DNA from: JAENVU01 sp963756815
GTDB taxonomy: Bacteria > Actinomycetota > Acidimicrobiia > IMCC26256 > JAENVU01
Assembly: GCA_963756815.1 (NCBI GenBank)
Contig: CAVWPR010000004.1
Coordinates: forward strand, 248,001-312,000
Direction of reading: 5' to 3'
DNA length: 64,000 nt
Within the stretch, counting starts at the first letter, position 1; each line of letters starts with the position of its first letter. This document shows positions 52,392 through 61,775 of this stretch, piece by piece. The notes beneath the pieces were generated by a model. It searched no databases. It was not told where the DNA came from and saw nothing but the letters and a program-made list of their open reading frames with translations. Both the position numbers and the translations under genes were made by a program.

Positions 52392-52870
52392 TCACGCGCA
52401 CTGCGTCGGGTCCGCCTCGTCGACCGCGACGACGCAGGCGTCACGGACGCGGGCGGACGCGACGCCCCATCCGGCGTCGCCGCCCTCGAGCGTGATCTCG
52501 ATGTCACGACCGGCGACGGCGTCGGAGACACCGGTCTCGCGCAGGACGACGACGAGCGGCTCGCCCGAGCCGACCTCGGCGACGGCGACCGCTCCCACCT
52601 CCGAGGTGTCGCCGCCGCGGTAGCGGGCCGCCAGCTCGTCGGCGACGGCCGCGCGCCCAGCGCGAAGGCGCCCGGCGCGAGCTGCCGCCAGTGCGCGGTG
52701 TCGTCGCGCCACTGGGTGGCGGTGGCACCGGTCGTCGTGGTGGTCGTGCGGCTCGCGACGCTCGTGGGCGACGAGCCGCCGGAGTGCGAGCCGCCGCTGC
52801 TCCCGCACCCGGTCGCGCCGACGGCTGCCGCCGCGGCCACCGCGAGCACCAGGAATCGTCGTGTGCGCAT
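52392..52870 (-). pseudogene. Small lipoprotein of unknown function, one frame interruption
   Basis: ATG 52870, with GGAGG just upstream, starts a signal peptide ending AVGATGC (lipobox), then a Ser/Thr-rich linker and TQWRDDTAHWRQLAPGAFAL. Near 52659 the frame changes by a GC dinucleotide to AVADELAARYRGGDTSEVGA and ends ARVRDACVVAVDEADPTQCA. The two remaining cysteines may pair. It begins 10 bp after the recG stop, so it is probably translated with recG. I do not recognise the family. Confidence 0.6.
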
Positions 52871-52879
52871 GATCCTCCG

Positions 52880-54968
52880 TCAGCTCTTGAACAGGAACTC
52901 GACGTCCTCGCCCAACAGGTCCTCGACCTCCTCGCGCCAGCGCCCGGTTGCGCGCCAGGTCGGGGTCGTCGTCGAGGATGCGCTCGGCCGTGGTCCGGGC
53001 GAACTCGACGTACTTCGCGTCGCGCGGCAGACGACCGAGCCGGAGGTCGCCGAGACCGGCCTGGCGCTCGCCGAACACCTGGCCCGAGCCGCGGATCTCG
53101 AGGTCGCGCTCCGCGAGGTCGAAGCCGTCGTTCGACTCCACCATCGCCTCCATGCGCGCGGTGCCGTCGGCCGTCGACGGGTCCGCGAAGAGGAAGCACC
53201 ACGACTCCGCCGCACCCCGCCCGACCCGGCCGCGCAGCTGGTGGAGCTGGGAGAGCCCGAAGCGGTCGGCGTCCTCGACGATCATCACCGTCGCGTTCGG
53301 CACGTCGACGCCGACCTCGATCACGGTGGTGGCGACGAGGACGTCGATCTCGCCGGCGCGGAACGCGGTCATCGCCGCCTCCTTCTCCGCCGACTTCATC
53401 TGGCCGTGCAGCAGGCCGAGCCGCAGCCCGGCCAGCTCACCGGCCGCGAGCGCCTCGAGCTCCTCGGTGGCGGCCTTGGCCTCGATCTTGGGCGAGCCCT
53501 CCACCAGCGGGCAGACGACGTACGCCTGCCGGCCGGCCGCGACCTGCTCGCGCAGGCGGTCGTAGACCGCGCGCCGGTCGAGCGGGCTCGGTCCGACGAC
53601 CTCGGTGACGATCGGCGTCCGCCCGGGCGGCATCTCGCGCAGCTCGCTGCGGTCGAGGTCGCCGTACACGAGCATCGCGGCGGTGCGCGGGATCGGCGTC
53701 GCCGTCATGACGAGGACATCCGGCGCGACGGCACGGCCGCGCCCGTCCGGCGCGGTGCCGAGGTCGCGCAGGAGCGCGCGTTGCTCGACGCCGAAGCGGT
53801 GCTGCTCGTCGATGACGGCGAGCCCGAGCTTCGTGAACGGTGCGTCGCCGTAGAGGAGCGCGTGGGTGCCGACGACGATGTCGATCTCGCCCGCCGCGAG
53901 TCCGGCGGCGATCTTGCGCCGCTCGGCCGCGCCGACGCGGTTGGTGAGCAGCGCGACCGTCACCGGCCGCTCGGCCAGCAGCGTGCTCTCGCTCGGCACC
54001 GCGAGATCCGAGAGCATCGACGGTCGCCACCGAGTACAGCTGCTCGGCCAGCACCTCGGTCGGCGCCATCAGCGCGCCCTGGTACCCGCCCTGCACCGCC
54101 ATGAGCAGCGCGGTGATCGCGACGAGCGTCTTGCCCGAGCCGACCTCCCCCTGCAGCAGCCGGTGCATCGGGACCGGCTTCGCCATGTCGGCGGCGATCG
54201 CGTCGATGGCGGTGCGCTGGTCGCCGGTGAGCTCGTACGGCAGCGAGCCCAGGAAGCGGTGCGCAGCTCGCCGTCGACCGTGTGGGCGATGCCGGACTCG
54301 TCGGCCTCGATGGCGCGCTTGCGCGCCACGAGCCCCACCTGCATCCGCAGGAACTCGTCGAAGCGCAGCCGGCGCTGCGCCTTGCGGGCGGCGTCGATCG
54401 AGGCGGGCTCGTGGACGTCGTGGAACGCGACGGTGCGGTCGACGAGCTTGAGCTCCTCGAGCACGTCGGCGGGCAGGGTCTCGGCGAGCTCACCGACCCA
54501 CTCGAGCGTCAGCGCCACGACCGGCTGGATCTCCCACGTGGAGACGTCGGCCTTGCCGGACTGCGGGTAGATCGGCACGACCACGCCCGTCTTCGCTCCG
54601 GGACGACCGAGGACGTCGACGATCGGGTTCGTGAGCTGGCGCTTGCCGCGGTACACGTCGAGCTTGCCGTAGAGCGCGACCTCGGTCCCGGGCGCGAGCT
54701 GCTTCTCGCGCCACGGCTGATTGAAGAAGACGAGGTTCAGCAGCCCGCTGGTGTCCTCCACGACCGCCTCGACCATCTTCTTGCGCTGGCGCGTCTGAGG
54801 CGCGACGACGACCCGCTGCACCTCGGCGACGATCGTCGCCTCCTCGCCCACCGCGAGGTCGGCGATGTCGGACTGGTGCGTGCGGTCGTGGTAGCGGCGC
54901 GGGTAGTGGACGAGGAGGTCGAGCACCGTCTCGATCGGTGGCGTCAGGGCCGCGAGCTTGTCGAGCAT
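52880..54968 (-). CDS. recG: ATP-dependent DNA helicase RecG, three frame interruptions
   Basis: Remodels stalled replication forks. The wedge/OB part (MLDKLAALTPPIETVLDLLV, HYPRRYHDRTHQSDIADL) leads to LLQGEVGSGKTLVAITALLM (Walker A), LMAPTEVLAEQLYSVATV, then DIVVGTHALLYGD, VIDEQHRFGVEQRALLR, VMTATPIPRTAAMLVYGDLD and QLHQLRGRVGRG. Frames change near 54260 (-1), at 54018 (+1) and at 52935 (+1); correcting these restores the whole protein to VEDLLGEDVEFLFKS. The frame upstream of ATG 54968 also encodes PLGDVPGIPARM, typical of the RecG N-terminus, so the real start is probably slightly further up. Confidence 0.88.
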
Positions 54969-55038
54969 GCGGGCCGGGATGCCCGGGACGTCGCCCAGCG
55001 GTGTCGTCGCGAGGCTGCGCGAGCGTGCGCGGCGGCGA

Positions 55039-56673
55039 TTACTCCACCCCGATCAGGTACGGGTAGAGCGGCTGACCGCCGTCGTGCACCTCGAGCTCCA
55101 CGCCGGGGTGGGCGAAGGCGAGGTGCTCGCGCACCCGCTGGGTCTCGTGGGGACGAGCGTCGGCACCCACCAGCACCGTGACGATCTCGCTGTCGTCGTC
55201 GATCAGCGCGTCGACGAGCGCGAACGCGGCCTCGGCCGCGGAGTCGGTCGCGACGCAGATCCCCGACGGACCGATGGCGATCCAGTCGCCCTTGCGGATC
55301 GGTCCACACTCCGCCACCGTGTCGCGCACCGACTGCGTCACCTCGCCCGCGGTCACACGCGCCACCGACTCCGCGAGCTCGGTGGTGTTGAGCGCGAGCT
55401 CCGCATCGGGGTCGTACGCGAGCAGCGCCGCCAGGGCCTCCACCACCGAGTGCGTGGGCACGACGGCGACCGACTTCGACGTCAGCGCGTCGACCTGGCG
55501 CGCCACCGCGACGATGTTCTTGTTGTTCGGCAGCACGATCACGGAGTCCGACGGGCAGCGCTCCACCGCCTCGAGGATCTGCGCGGTCGACGGGTTCATC
55601 GACTGACCGCCGGCGACGATCTCCTGCACCCCGAGGCTGGCCAGCAGGCGGCGCACGCCGTCGCCGACCGCGATCGCGACGACCGCGGTCTCCACCATGT
55701 CCTCGGGCGCGTGGACGATCGGCGCGAGCGCGGCGGCCTCGGCCACCCAGCTCTCCTCCTCCACCTGCTCGAGCAGGTCGGTGACCCGGATGTTGCGGGG
55801 CCGGCCCGCCTCGATGCCGGCCTCGACCGCCCCGCCGATGTCGTCGGTGTGGACGTGGCAGTTCCACAGTCCGTCGCCGCCCACGACCACGATCGAGTCG
55901 CCGAGCGACGCCCACGCCGACTTGAACGCCGGGATCGTCGCGTCCTCGGCGTCGAGCAGGTACATCACCTCGTAGCGCAGCGCCGAGACGTCACCGTGCG
56001 CGGCGTGGGCCTCGACGACGAGCGGCGCGGCGCGGTCGGCGGGTTGCGGGATCGGCCGGCCGTCGACGACCTCGAGGAAGGCGTCGAGCAACAGGGTGAA
56101 GCCCTGTCCGCCCGCGTCGACGACGCCCGCGTCACGCAGCACCGGCAGCATCTCGGGCGTCTGGGCCACCGCCTGGCGGGCCGCGGCCGCGGCTTCGTCG
56201 AGCAGGTCCACGAGCGTGGCCGCGCCCTTGTCGCGCGCACCCTCGGCCGCCTCCGCCGCCCAGCGGACGACGGTGAGGATCGTGCCCTCGACCGGCCGCA
56301 TCACGGCCTGGTACGCCGCGTCGGCGGCGGTGCGCAGCGCGGCGGTGACCTCGTCCGCCGCCACCTGCTCGGCGCTCCGGAACGTGTCCGCGAGGCCACG
56401 GAGGATCTGGCTCAGGATGACGCCCGAGTTGCCGCGGGCCCCCATGAGCGAGCCGTGCGCGATCGCCTGACAGACCTCCGGCATGGCCCGAGCCGACCCC
56501 AGCTCCTGGACGACCGACTCGACCGTGAGGGTCATGTTCGTGCCGGTGTCGCCATCGGGCACGGGGTACACGTTCAGCCGGTTCAACGCCTCCTGGTGGA
56601 GGCGCAGGGCGTCCCGGAACCCGGTGACGACCTGTCGGAGGTCAGCCGCACCGAGGTGGTCGAGAGCCGCCAT
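55039..56673 (-). CDS. fakA: DAK2/DegV-domain fatty acid kinase, FakA/YloV family
   Basis: A 544-residue protein. The N-terminal DAK2 domain has RLNVYPVPDGDTGTNMTLTV (ADP/metal binding) and GSLMGARGNSGVILSQILRG; the middle has VVGGDGLWNCHVHTDDIGGA; the C-terminal DegV-like part has VLPNNKNIVAVARQVDALTS. FakA phosphorylates fatty acids held by FakB in Firmicutes; the actinobacterial role is less clear. ATG 56673 lies 8 nt after a TACGAT -10 element. The rpmB-fakA-recG neighbourhood is conserved widely. Confidence 0.92.
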   Translation of the reverse strand: MAALDHLGAADLRQVVTGFRDALRLHQEALNRLNVYPVPDGDTGTNMTLTVESVVQELGSARAMPEVCQAIAHGSLMGARGNSGVILSQILRGLADTFRSAEQVAADEVTAALRTAADAAYQAVMRPVEGTILTVVRWAAEAAEGARDKGAATLVDLLDEAAAAARQAVAQTPEMLPVLRDAGVVDAGGQGFTLLLDAFLEVVDGRPIPQPADRAAPLVVEAHAAHGDVSALRYEVMYLLDAEDATIPAFKSAWASLGDSIVVVGGDGLWNCHVHTDDIGGAVEAGIEAGRPRNIRVTDLLEQVEEESWVAEAAALAPIVHAPEDMVETAVVAIAVGDGVRRLLASLGVQEIVAGGQSMNPSTAQILEAVERCPSDSVIVLPNNKNIVAVARQVDALTSKSVAVVPTHSVVEALAALLAYDPDAELALNTTELAESVARVTAGEVTQSVRDTVAECGPIRKGDWIAIGPSGICVATDSAAEAAFALVDALIDDDSEIVTVLVGADARPHETQRVREHLAFAHPGVELEVHDGGQPLYPYLIGVE

Positions 56674-56681
56674 GCGGCCGC

Positions 56682-56687
56682 ATCGTA
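56682..56687 (-). promoter_or_regulatory. -10 element for leaderless fakA
   Basis: TACGAT on the minus strand, 8 nt before ATG 56673, with no Shine-Dalgarno between. Confidence 0.5.
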
Positions 56688-56721
56688 GGCGGTCGACCGT
56701 CGGCTCCCGCGGGTGTGCTGC

Positions 56722-56727
56722 TAGCCT
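56722..56727 (+). promoter_or_regulatory. -10 element for rpmB
   Basis: TAGCCT in the 143-bp gap between divergent fakA and rpmB. The leader would be about 80 nt, with AGGTAGGA near 56805-56812 as ribosome-binding site. Confidence 0.4.
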
Positions 56728-56816
56728 GAAGTGCTCTTCCCACGGGCGTCGCGACGGTTCCGACCGGCGGATCGACCGCCCACCCGTTCGCATGATCAGA
56801 GTCGAGGTAGGACACG

Positions 56817-57005
56817 ATGGCATCCGTCTGCGAGGTGTGCGGCAAGGCGCCGATCTTCGGCAAGCGCCTCAGCCACTCGCACCGCCGGACCAACCGGCGC
56901 TGGAACCCGAACGTGCAGCGCGTCCGCGCGGTCGTCGACGGCTCACCGCGGCGGCTCCACGTGTGCACCAGCTGCATCAAGTCGGGCAAGATCCAGAAGC
57001 CCTGA
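56817..57005 (+). CDS. rpmB: 50S ribosomal protein L28
   Basis: A 62-residue L28 starting MASVCEVCGKAPIFGKRLSH, with SHRRTNRRWNPNVQRVRAVV and CTSC near the end. The two CxxC pairs make it the zinc-binding form. It is divergent from fakA, a frequent arrangement, and is followed one base later by a small OB-like protein gene. Confidence 0.96.
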   Translation: MASVCEVCGKAPIFGKRLSHSHRRTNRRWNPNVQRVRAVVDGSPRRLHVCTSCIKSGKIQKP

Positions 57006-57006
57006 C

Positions 57007-57240
57007 ATGCAGGGCGTCGTGCGCAGCTTCGATCCCGGCAACGGCGAAGGGGTGGTCGTCGCGAGCGACGGCACCCGCGCCGAGTTCCTCCTCGCGGCCG
57101 ACGCGCTCGAGGACTCGATCTTCCGCATGCTGCGGCAGGGGCAGCGGGTCAACTTCGACCTCGACGCCAAGGGTCTGGCGACGCGGGTGCGCATCGGCAG
57201 CGAGGTCGACATGGGTCTTCCCCCCGACATCCAGGTGTAG
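57007..57240 (+). CDS. Small cold-shock/OB-fold-like protein (77 aa)
   Basis: A 77-residue protein: MQGVVRSFDPGNGEGVVVAS, then a helical segment LAADALEDSIFRMLRQGQRV and VNFDLDAKGLATRVRIGSEV. The G-V-V-x-S-F-x-P-x-x-G-x-G-V-V start resembles the first strands of a cold-shock domain, although the RNA-binding aromatic motifs of CspA are weak. It starts one base after the rpmB stop, so the two are co-transcribed. RNA binding is a guess. Confidence 0.6.
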   Translation: MQGVVRSFDPGNGEGVVVASDGTRAEFLLAADALEDSIFRMLRQGQRVNFDLDAKGLATRVRIGSEVDMGLPPDIQV

Positions 57241-57314
57241 GACGAAGCTCGCGGGCAGCGGGAGGCGGGTGTGATGAGCGAGACGACACTCCGAGCCGTG
57301 CCCGCGGAGCGGGT

Positions 57315-59657
57315 GTGAGCGGCGACGCCACGCTGGCGGGTTGGCACAAGGACCCGTCCGGCCGGCACGAGCTGCGGTTCTGGGACGGCGACCGCTGGAC
57401 CGAGCACGTCGTCGACGAGGGGTTCCCCGGGCTCGACCACCCGACCCGCAGCGGGCGTCCGCCCGAGGGCGTCACGCCCACGCCGGCGCCGGCGCTGCCG
57501 ACGGCCGCCGAGCTGCGCGAGGCCGACCCGGACGCGGCCGACGTCGCCATCGCCGAGCAGCTCGCCCGCGAACGGGCCGAGATCGAGCAGGAGGCCGCGG
57601 CCGCGAGGGACGCCGCCGAGCAGGCCGTCCGCGAGGCCGCCGAGCGCGAGCGAGCCGAGCGGGCCGCGCGCGCCGAGGCCGAACGGGCCGCCGAGGCCGC
57701 CGCGGCGCGCGAGGCGGCCGAGCGGGCGGCACGGGAAGCGGCGGAGTCCGCGGCCCGCAAGGCATCGGAGCGCGAATCGGCGGCACACGCCGCGCGCCAG
57801 CGCAGCGAGCAGGTCGCGGAGCAGGCGGCCGAGCGCGAGACCGCGGAGCAGACGGCACGCGAGCTCGCCCTGCTCGAGGCGTCCGATCGCGAGCAGCAGG
57901 AACGGGCGGCCCGCGAGGCCGCCGAGACCGCCGCACGCGAAGCGAGCGAACGCGAAGCCACCGAACGCGCCGCCCGCGAGGCCGCCGAGACCGCCGCCCG
58001 CGAAGCCAGCGAACGCGAGGCCACCGAACGCGCCGCCCGCGAGGCCGCCGAGCAGGCCGTCGCACGGGAGACTGCCGAGCAGGCGGTACGCGACCGCGCC
58101 GCCCGCGAGGCGTCCGAACGCGAGGCCACCGAACGCGCCGCCCGCGAGGCCGCCGAGACCGCCGCACGCGAAGCGAGCGAACGCGAAGCCACCGAACGCG
58201 CCGCCCGCGAGGCCGCCGAGACCGCCGCACACGAAGCGAGCGAACGCGAAGCCGCCGAGCGCGCCGCCCGCGAGGCGGCCGAACGGGCGGTCGCGCGCGA
58301 CGCCGAGGAGCAGGCCCGACGGGAGCGGGCCACCGAGGCGGCCGCGGCGCGGGAGGCCGCCGAACGCGCCGCCCGCGAGGCCGCCGAGACCGCCGCACGC
58401 GAAGCGAGCGAACGCGAAGCCACCGAACGCGCCGCCCGGGAGGCCGCCGAGACCGCCGCACGCGAAGCGAGCGAACGCGAAGCCACCGAACGCGCCGCCC
58501 GGGAGGCCGCCGAGACCGCCGCACGCGAAGCGAGCGAACGCGAGGCCGCGGAGCGGGCGGCCCGGGAGGCGGCGGAGGCACTCGCCGCGCAGGCCCGCAC
58601 CGAGACGAGCCGGCACGTCGGCCGACCGACGTCCCATTCGGAGCCGGGCGCGACGCCGTCGTGGCGGCGGCGCAACCGCGGGCCGGGCGAGATGGCGCCG
58701 GCACCGCGCGCCACCGAGCCCGTCGCGGGTCACGTCCACCTCGATGCCGTCGCCCGCACCGACGCCGGCGACGACCCCGAGGTGATCACCAGCGTCGATC
58801 CGATGCGGCTGCTCGCCCAGCCGCCGTCGGTCGCCTCGCCGGCCGGGAGCAGCGCCGGGTCCACCACCAGTGCGATCGCGGACCCCCACCGCTCCGGCTC
58901 GACCGCGACCCCGAGCGGTCCCCCGGCGGATTCCGGCAGTCCACGGGTCGCGGGGGTCTCCCCGACCCCGGTGAAGCGTTACCGGCCCGGCGCGCCGCCG
59001 GCCAGCCCGCACCTCGGCGCCCGCGCCCTGCCCACGGGCTCGGTCGCGACGAGCACGCCCAGCACGCCGTGGTACCGGCGGCTCGCGCCCTGGTCGGCGA
59101 TCGTCGCGGTGGCTGCGGCGATCGCGGTCATCGCGCTCATGGTCGGCACGTCGGGCTCGTCGGGCTCGGGCGACGGCGCCGGCGCCGGGCGGCCACCGGC
59201 CGCGGCGCCGCGCGGCACCGAGGTCATCGACGGCGATGGCTTCGGCATCGCCGCACCCGACGCGTGGATCGTGGGCACCGACGCGGGCGGGACGTTCGGC
59301 CAGCTGCGCCAGACGCAGTGGGGCGAGCCGCGGGTGGCCACCAGCACCGACGGGACCCAGGCGCTCGTCGTCGCCCCGCTGCGCGACGTCGCCCACGACC
59401 CGCTCGCCGATCCGCAGCTGTTCTGGGCGGACCAGATCGACGGCGAGGGCACGGGCCGCACCGTGTCGGCGCCGGCGTCGGTGGGGATCCACGGCCTCAA
59501 GGCGAACCGCGTCCTCGTGAACGACCGGTCCGGCAGCCTGATCGCGACAGCCATCGAGACCGACCACGGCGTCTACCTGGTCGCGTTCCGGGCGCCGAGC
59601 GACGCCGACGCGAAGGACCTGTTCGGACGTCTGATCAAGACCTTCGACGCCCGCTGA
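57315..59657 (+). CDS. DUF2510 protein with long repeat coiled coil and a transmembrane helix
   Basis: A 780-residue protein. The N-terminus is a DUF2510 domain (AGWHKDPSGRHELRFWDGDR, WTEHVVDEG). Residues of about 75 to 430 are almost purely Ala, Glu, Arg and Thr, with repeats of the 21-residue unit AAREAAETAAREASEREATER. This predicts a very long charged coiled coil. A low-complexity linker, one transmembrane helix (IVAVAAAIAVIALMVG) and a C-terminal extracytoplasmic domain of about 150 residues follow (GFGIAAPDAWIVGTDAGGTF). It could span or organise the envelope. GTG 57315 is the start. The function is unknown. Confidence 0.8.
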   Translation: MSGDATLAGWHKDPSGRHELRFWDGDRWTEHVVDEGFPGLDHPTRSGRPPEGVTPTPAPALPTAAELREADPDAADVAIAEQLARERAEIEQEAAAARDAAEQAVREAAERERAERAARAEAERAAEAAAAREAAERAAREAAESAARKASERESAAHAARQRSEQVAEQAAERETAEQTARELALLEASDREQQERAAREAAETAAREASEREATERAAREAAETAAREASEREATERAAREAAEQAVARETAEQAVRDRAAREASEREATERAAREAAETAAREASEREATERAAREAAETAAHEASEREAAERAAREAAERAVARDAEEQARRERATEAAAAREAAERAAREAAETAAREASEREATERAAREAAETAAREASEREATERAAREAAETAAREASEREAAERAAREAAEALAAQARTETSRHVGRPTSHSEPGATPSWRRRNRGPGEMAPAPRATEPVAGHVHLDAVARTDAGDDPEVITSVDPMRLLAQPPSVASPAGSSAGSTTSAIADPHRSGSTATPSGPPADSGSPRVAGVSPTPVKRYRPGAPPASPHLGARALPTGSVATSTPSTPWYRRLAPWSAIVAVAAAIAVIALMVGTSGSSGSGDGAGAGRPPAAAPRGTEVIDGDGFGIAAPDAWIVGTDAGGTFGQLRQTQWGEPRVATSTDGTQALVVAPLRDVAHDPLADPQLFWADQIDGEGTGRTVSAPASVGIHGLKANRVLVNDRSGSLIATAIETDHGVYLVAFRAPSDADAKDLFGRLIKTFDAR
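57899..58577 (+). repeat. 63-bp tandem/interspersed coding repeats
   Basis: About seven near-identical copies of a 63-bp unit encoding the AAREAAETAAREASEREATER motif, in blocks of two, two and three separated by degenerate units. Copies such as CGCGAAGCGAGCGAACGCGA are identical over long stretches. Recent duplication or gene conversion is likely, and copy number may be wrong in assembly. Confidence 0.85.
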
Positions 59658-59659
59658 CG

Positions 59660-59676
59660 CCGGGCGCGGCGCCCGG
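59660..59676 (+). terminator. GC hairpin after the DUF2510 gene
   Basis: CCGGGCGC-G-GCGCCCGG, an inverted repeat 2 bp after the stop codon, followed by ATTC. There is no long T tract. It could end the rpmB-DUF2510 transcript. Confidence 0.4.
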
Positions 59677-59701
59677 ATTCGGGACGCTCCGGACGCGTCG
59701 G

Positions 59702-59707
59702 TACACT
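59702..59707 (+). promoter_or_regulatory. -10 element for pckG
   Basis: TACACT in the 150-bp gap before pckG. The predicted leader is about 95 nt and ends with an AAGGAG ribosome-binding site. Confidence 0.4.
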
Positions 59708-59807
59708 TTCCGGTCCCGCTCGCTGAGCTGCGGGGAAGCGGGGAGTCCGGGCTCGCGAGCTCGGGGACCCGTCCGGGCCCGACGGCTCGGACGAGAAGGA
59801 GCGAATC

Positions 59808-61615
59808 GTGTCGACCGTCATGAACGCGCCCACCAAGCACAAGCGCTTGCTCGCCTGGGTCGAGGAGATCGCGGCGCTCACCGAGCCCGACGCGATCCAC
59901 TGGTTCGACGGTTCCGACGCCGAGGCCGACCAGCTGTGCGCCGAGCTCGTGGCCGCCGGCACGTTCGTCCCGCTCGACCCCGAGAAGCGTCCGAACTCGT
60001 ACTGGGCCGCGACCGACCCGTCCGACGTCGCCCGGGTCGAGGACCGCACCTTCATCTGCTCGGCCACCGAGGCGGGCGCCGGCCCGACGAACAACTGGAA
60101 GGACCCGGCGGAGATGCGCGGCATCCTCGACGGACTCTTCCGCGGCTCCATGAAGGGCCGCACCATGTACGTGGTGCCGTTCAGCATGGGCCCGCTCGGC
60201 TCGCCGCTCTCGTACATCGGCGTCGAGGTCACCGACTCGCCGTACGTCGCGGTGAGCATGCGCACGATGACCCGGGCCGGGAAGGCGGCACTGGACGTCC
60301 TCGGCGACGACGGCGAGTTCGTGCCCTGCGTCCACTCGCTCGGCGCGCCCGCTCGCCGAGGGCCAGGACGACTCGTCGTGGCCGTGCAACCCCGACGAGA
60401 AGTACATCGTCCACTTCCCCGAGACGCGTGAGATCTGGTCGTACGGCTCCGGCTACGGCGGCAACGCGCTGCTGGGCAAGAAGTGCTTCGCGCTGCGCAT
60501 CGCGTCGGTGATCGCGCGCGACGAGGGATGGCTCGCCGAGCACATGCTCATCCTCAAGCTCACCAACCCGCAGGGTGCGGTGCACTACATCGCGGCCGCG
60601 TTCCCGTCCGCGTGCGGCAAGACCAACCTCGCCATGCTCATCCCGTCGATCCCGGGCTGGAAGGCCGAGACCGTCGGCGACGACATCGCGTGGATGAAGT
60701 TCGGTCCCGACGGCCGCCTGCACGCCATCAACCCCGAGTTCGGGTTCTTCGGCGTCGCGCCGGGCACGAACATGGAGACCAACCCGAACGCGATGCGCTC
60801 GCTCGAGGCGAACACCGTGTTCACGAACGTCGCGCTCACCGACGACCGCGACGTCTGGTGGGAGGGCATGGACGGCCCGCCGCCCGCCCACGCCACCGAC
60901 TGGAAGCGCAACGACTGGACCCCGGAGTCCGACACGCCGGCCGCGCACCCGAACTCCCGGTTCTGCGCACCTGCGTCGCAGTGCCCGGTGATCGCCGACG
61001 AGTGGGAGGACCCGGCGGGCGTCCCGATCTCGGCCGTGCTGTTCGGCGGTCGCCGCGCCACGACGGTCCCGCTCGTCTACGAGTCGCGCGACTGGGAGCA
61101 CGGCGTCTTCGTGGGCGCCACGATGGGCTCGGAGAAGACGGCGGCCGCGTTCGGCGGGATCGGCGATCTGCGCCACGACCCGTTCGCGATGCTGCCGTTC
61201 TGCGGCTACCACATGGGCGACTACTTCGCGCACTGGCTGTCGATGACCGACCGGACGGACGAGTCGAAGCTGCCGCGGATCTACGGCGTCAACTGGTTCC
61301 GCAAGGACGCGGACGGGAAGTTCCTCTGGCCCGGCTACGGCGAGAACTCCCGCGTGCTCGCGTGGATCGTCGGTCGGCTCGAGGGCGAGCGCCGGCGGCA
61401 CCGAGACGCCGATCGGCGTGGTGCCGGCGGTGGACGACCTCGATCTCACCGGCCTCGACGAGTCACCCGAGCGGGTCGCCGAGGCGCTGGACGTGGACAC
61501 GGAGCAGTGGAAGGCAGAGGCCGCCAACGCCCGCGAGCACTTCGCGAAGTTCGGCGACCACCTCCCCGCCGCGCTCACCGAGGAGCTCGACGCCCTCGAG
61601 TCCCGCCTGCGCTGA
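59808..61615 (+). CDS. pckG: Phosphoenolpyruvate carboxykinase (GTP), two 1-base insertions
   Basis: Gluconeogenic oxaloacetate + GTP to PEP. GTG 59808 has AAGGAG upstream. The three in-frame pieces are MSTVMNAPTKHKRLLAWVEE to CVHSLGAP; LAEGQDDSSWPCNPDEKYIV through FPSACGKTNLAMLIPSIPGW (the GTP P-loop) to RVLAWIVGRLEGE; and GGTETPIGVVPAVDDLDLTG to ALESRLR. Extra bases near 60349 and at 61390 separate them. The length of 1808 bp is two over a multiple of three, as expected for two insertions. The repaired protein of about 600 residues matches actinobacterial PckG exactly in layout. Confidence 0.93.
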
Positions 61616-61775
61616 TCTTTCGGCGGCTCCGTCGCTGCGGGTTCGGGTGGCACGACGCTCGACGACGGGCGAAGATGCGAGAACCTCCCGAGCCGGAGCG
61701 CAGCGGAGGCGAGCCGCCGCGGAGCGAACCTCGGCGCCTGCTGACATCAGAAGCGTGAGCGGAGCGGCCGAGAAG
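61616..61775. other. Intergenic GGAGCG-rich low-complexity stretch
   Basis: The gap between pckG and the GH3 gene contains GAGCCGGAGCGCAGCGGAGG and CCGCGGAGCGAACC, related to the repeated GGAGCG elements near 27931 and 40313. No gene, clear promoter or terminator was seen. Confidence 0.35.

Noticed and set aside
53437..54186. A separate short helicase gene within recG
   Set aside because: It is the middle third of RecG in a shifted frame, joined on both sides by single-base changes.
57899..58577. Regularly spaced repeats that might suggest a CRISPR array
   Set aside because: Units are contiguous, in frame and encode heptads. There are no unique spacers and no cas genes.
56943..60511. Very long open frames on both strands (over 1000 codons) across the repeat region
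   Set aside because: They are shadows of the DUF2510 gene and neighbours in GC-rich DNA. Their translations are Arg/Pro/Ala-rich with no motifs, while the 57315-59657 frame has a recognisable domain and a transmembrane helix.
61418..61615. A separate 65-aa gene after PEP carboxykinase
   Set aside because: Its sequence is the normal C-terminus of PckG, displaced by the extra base at 61390.
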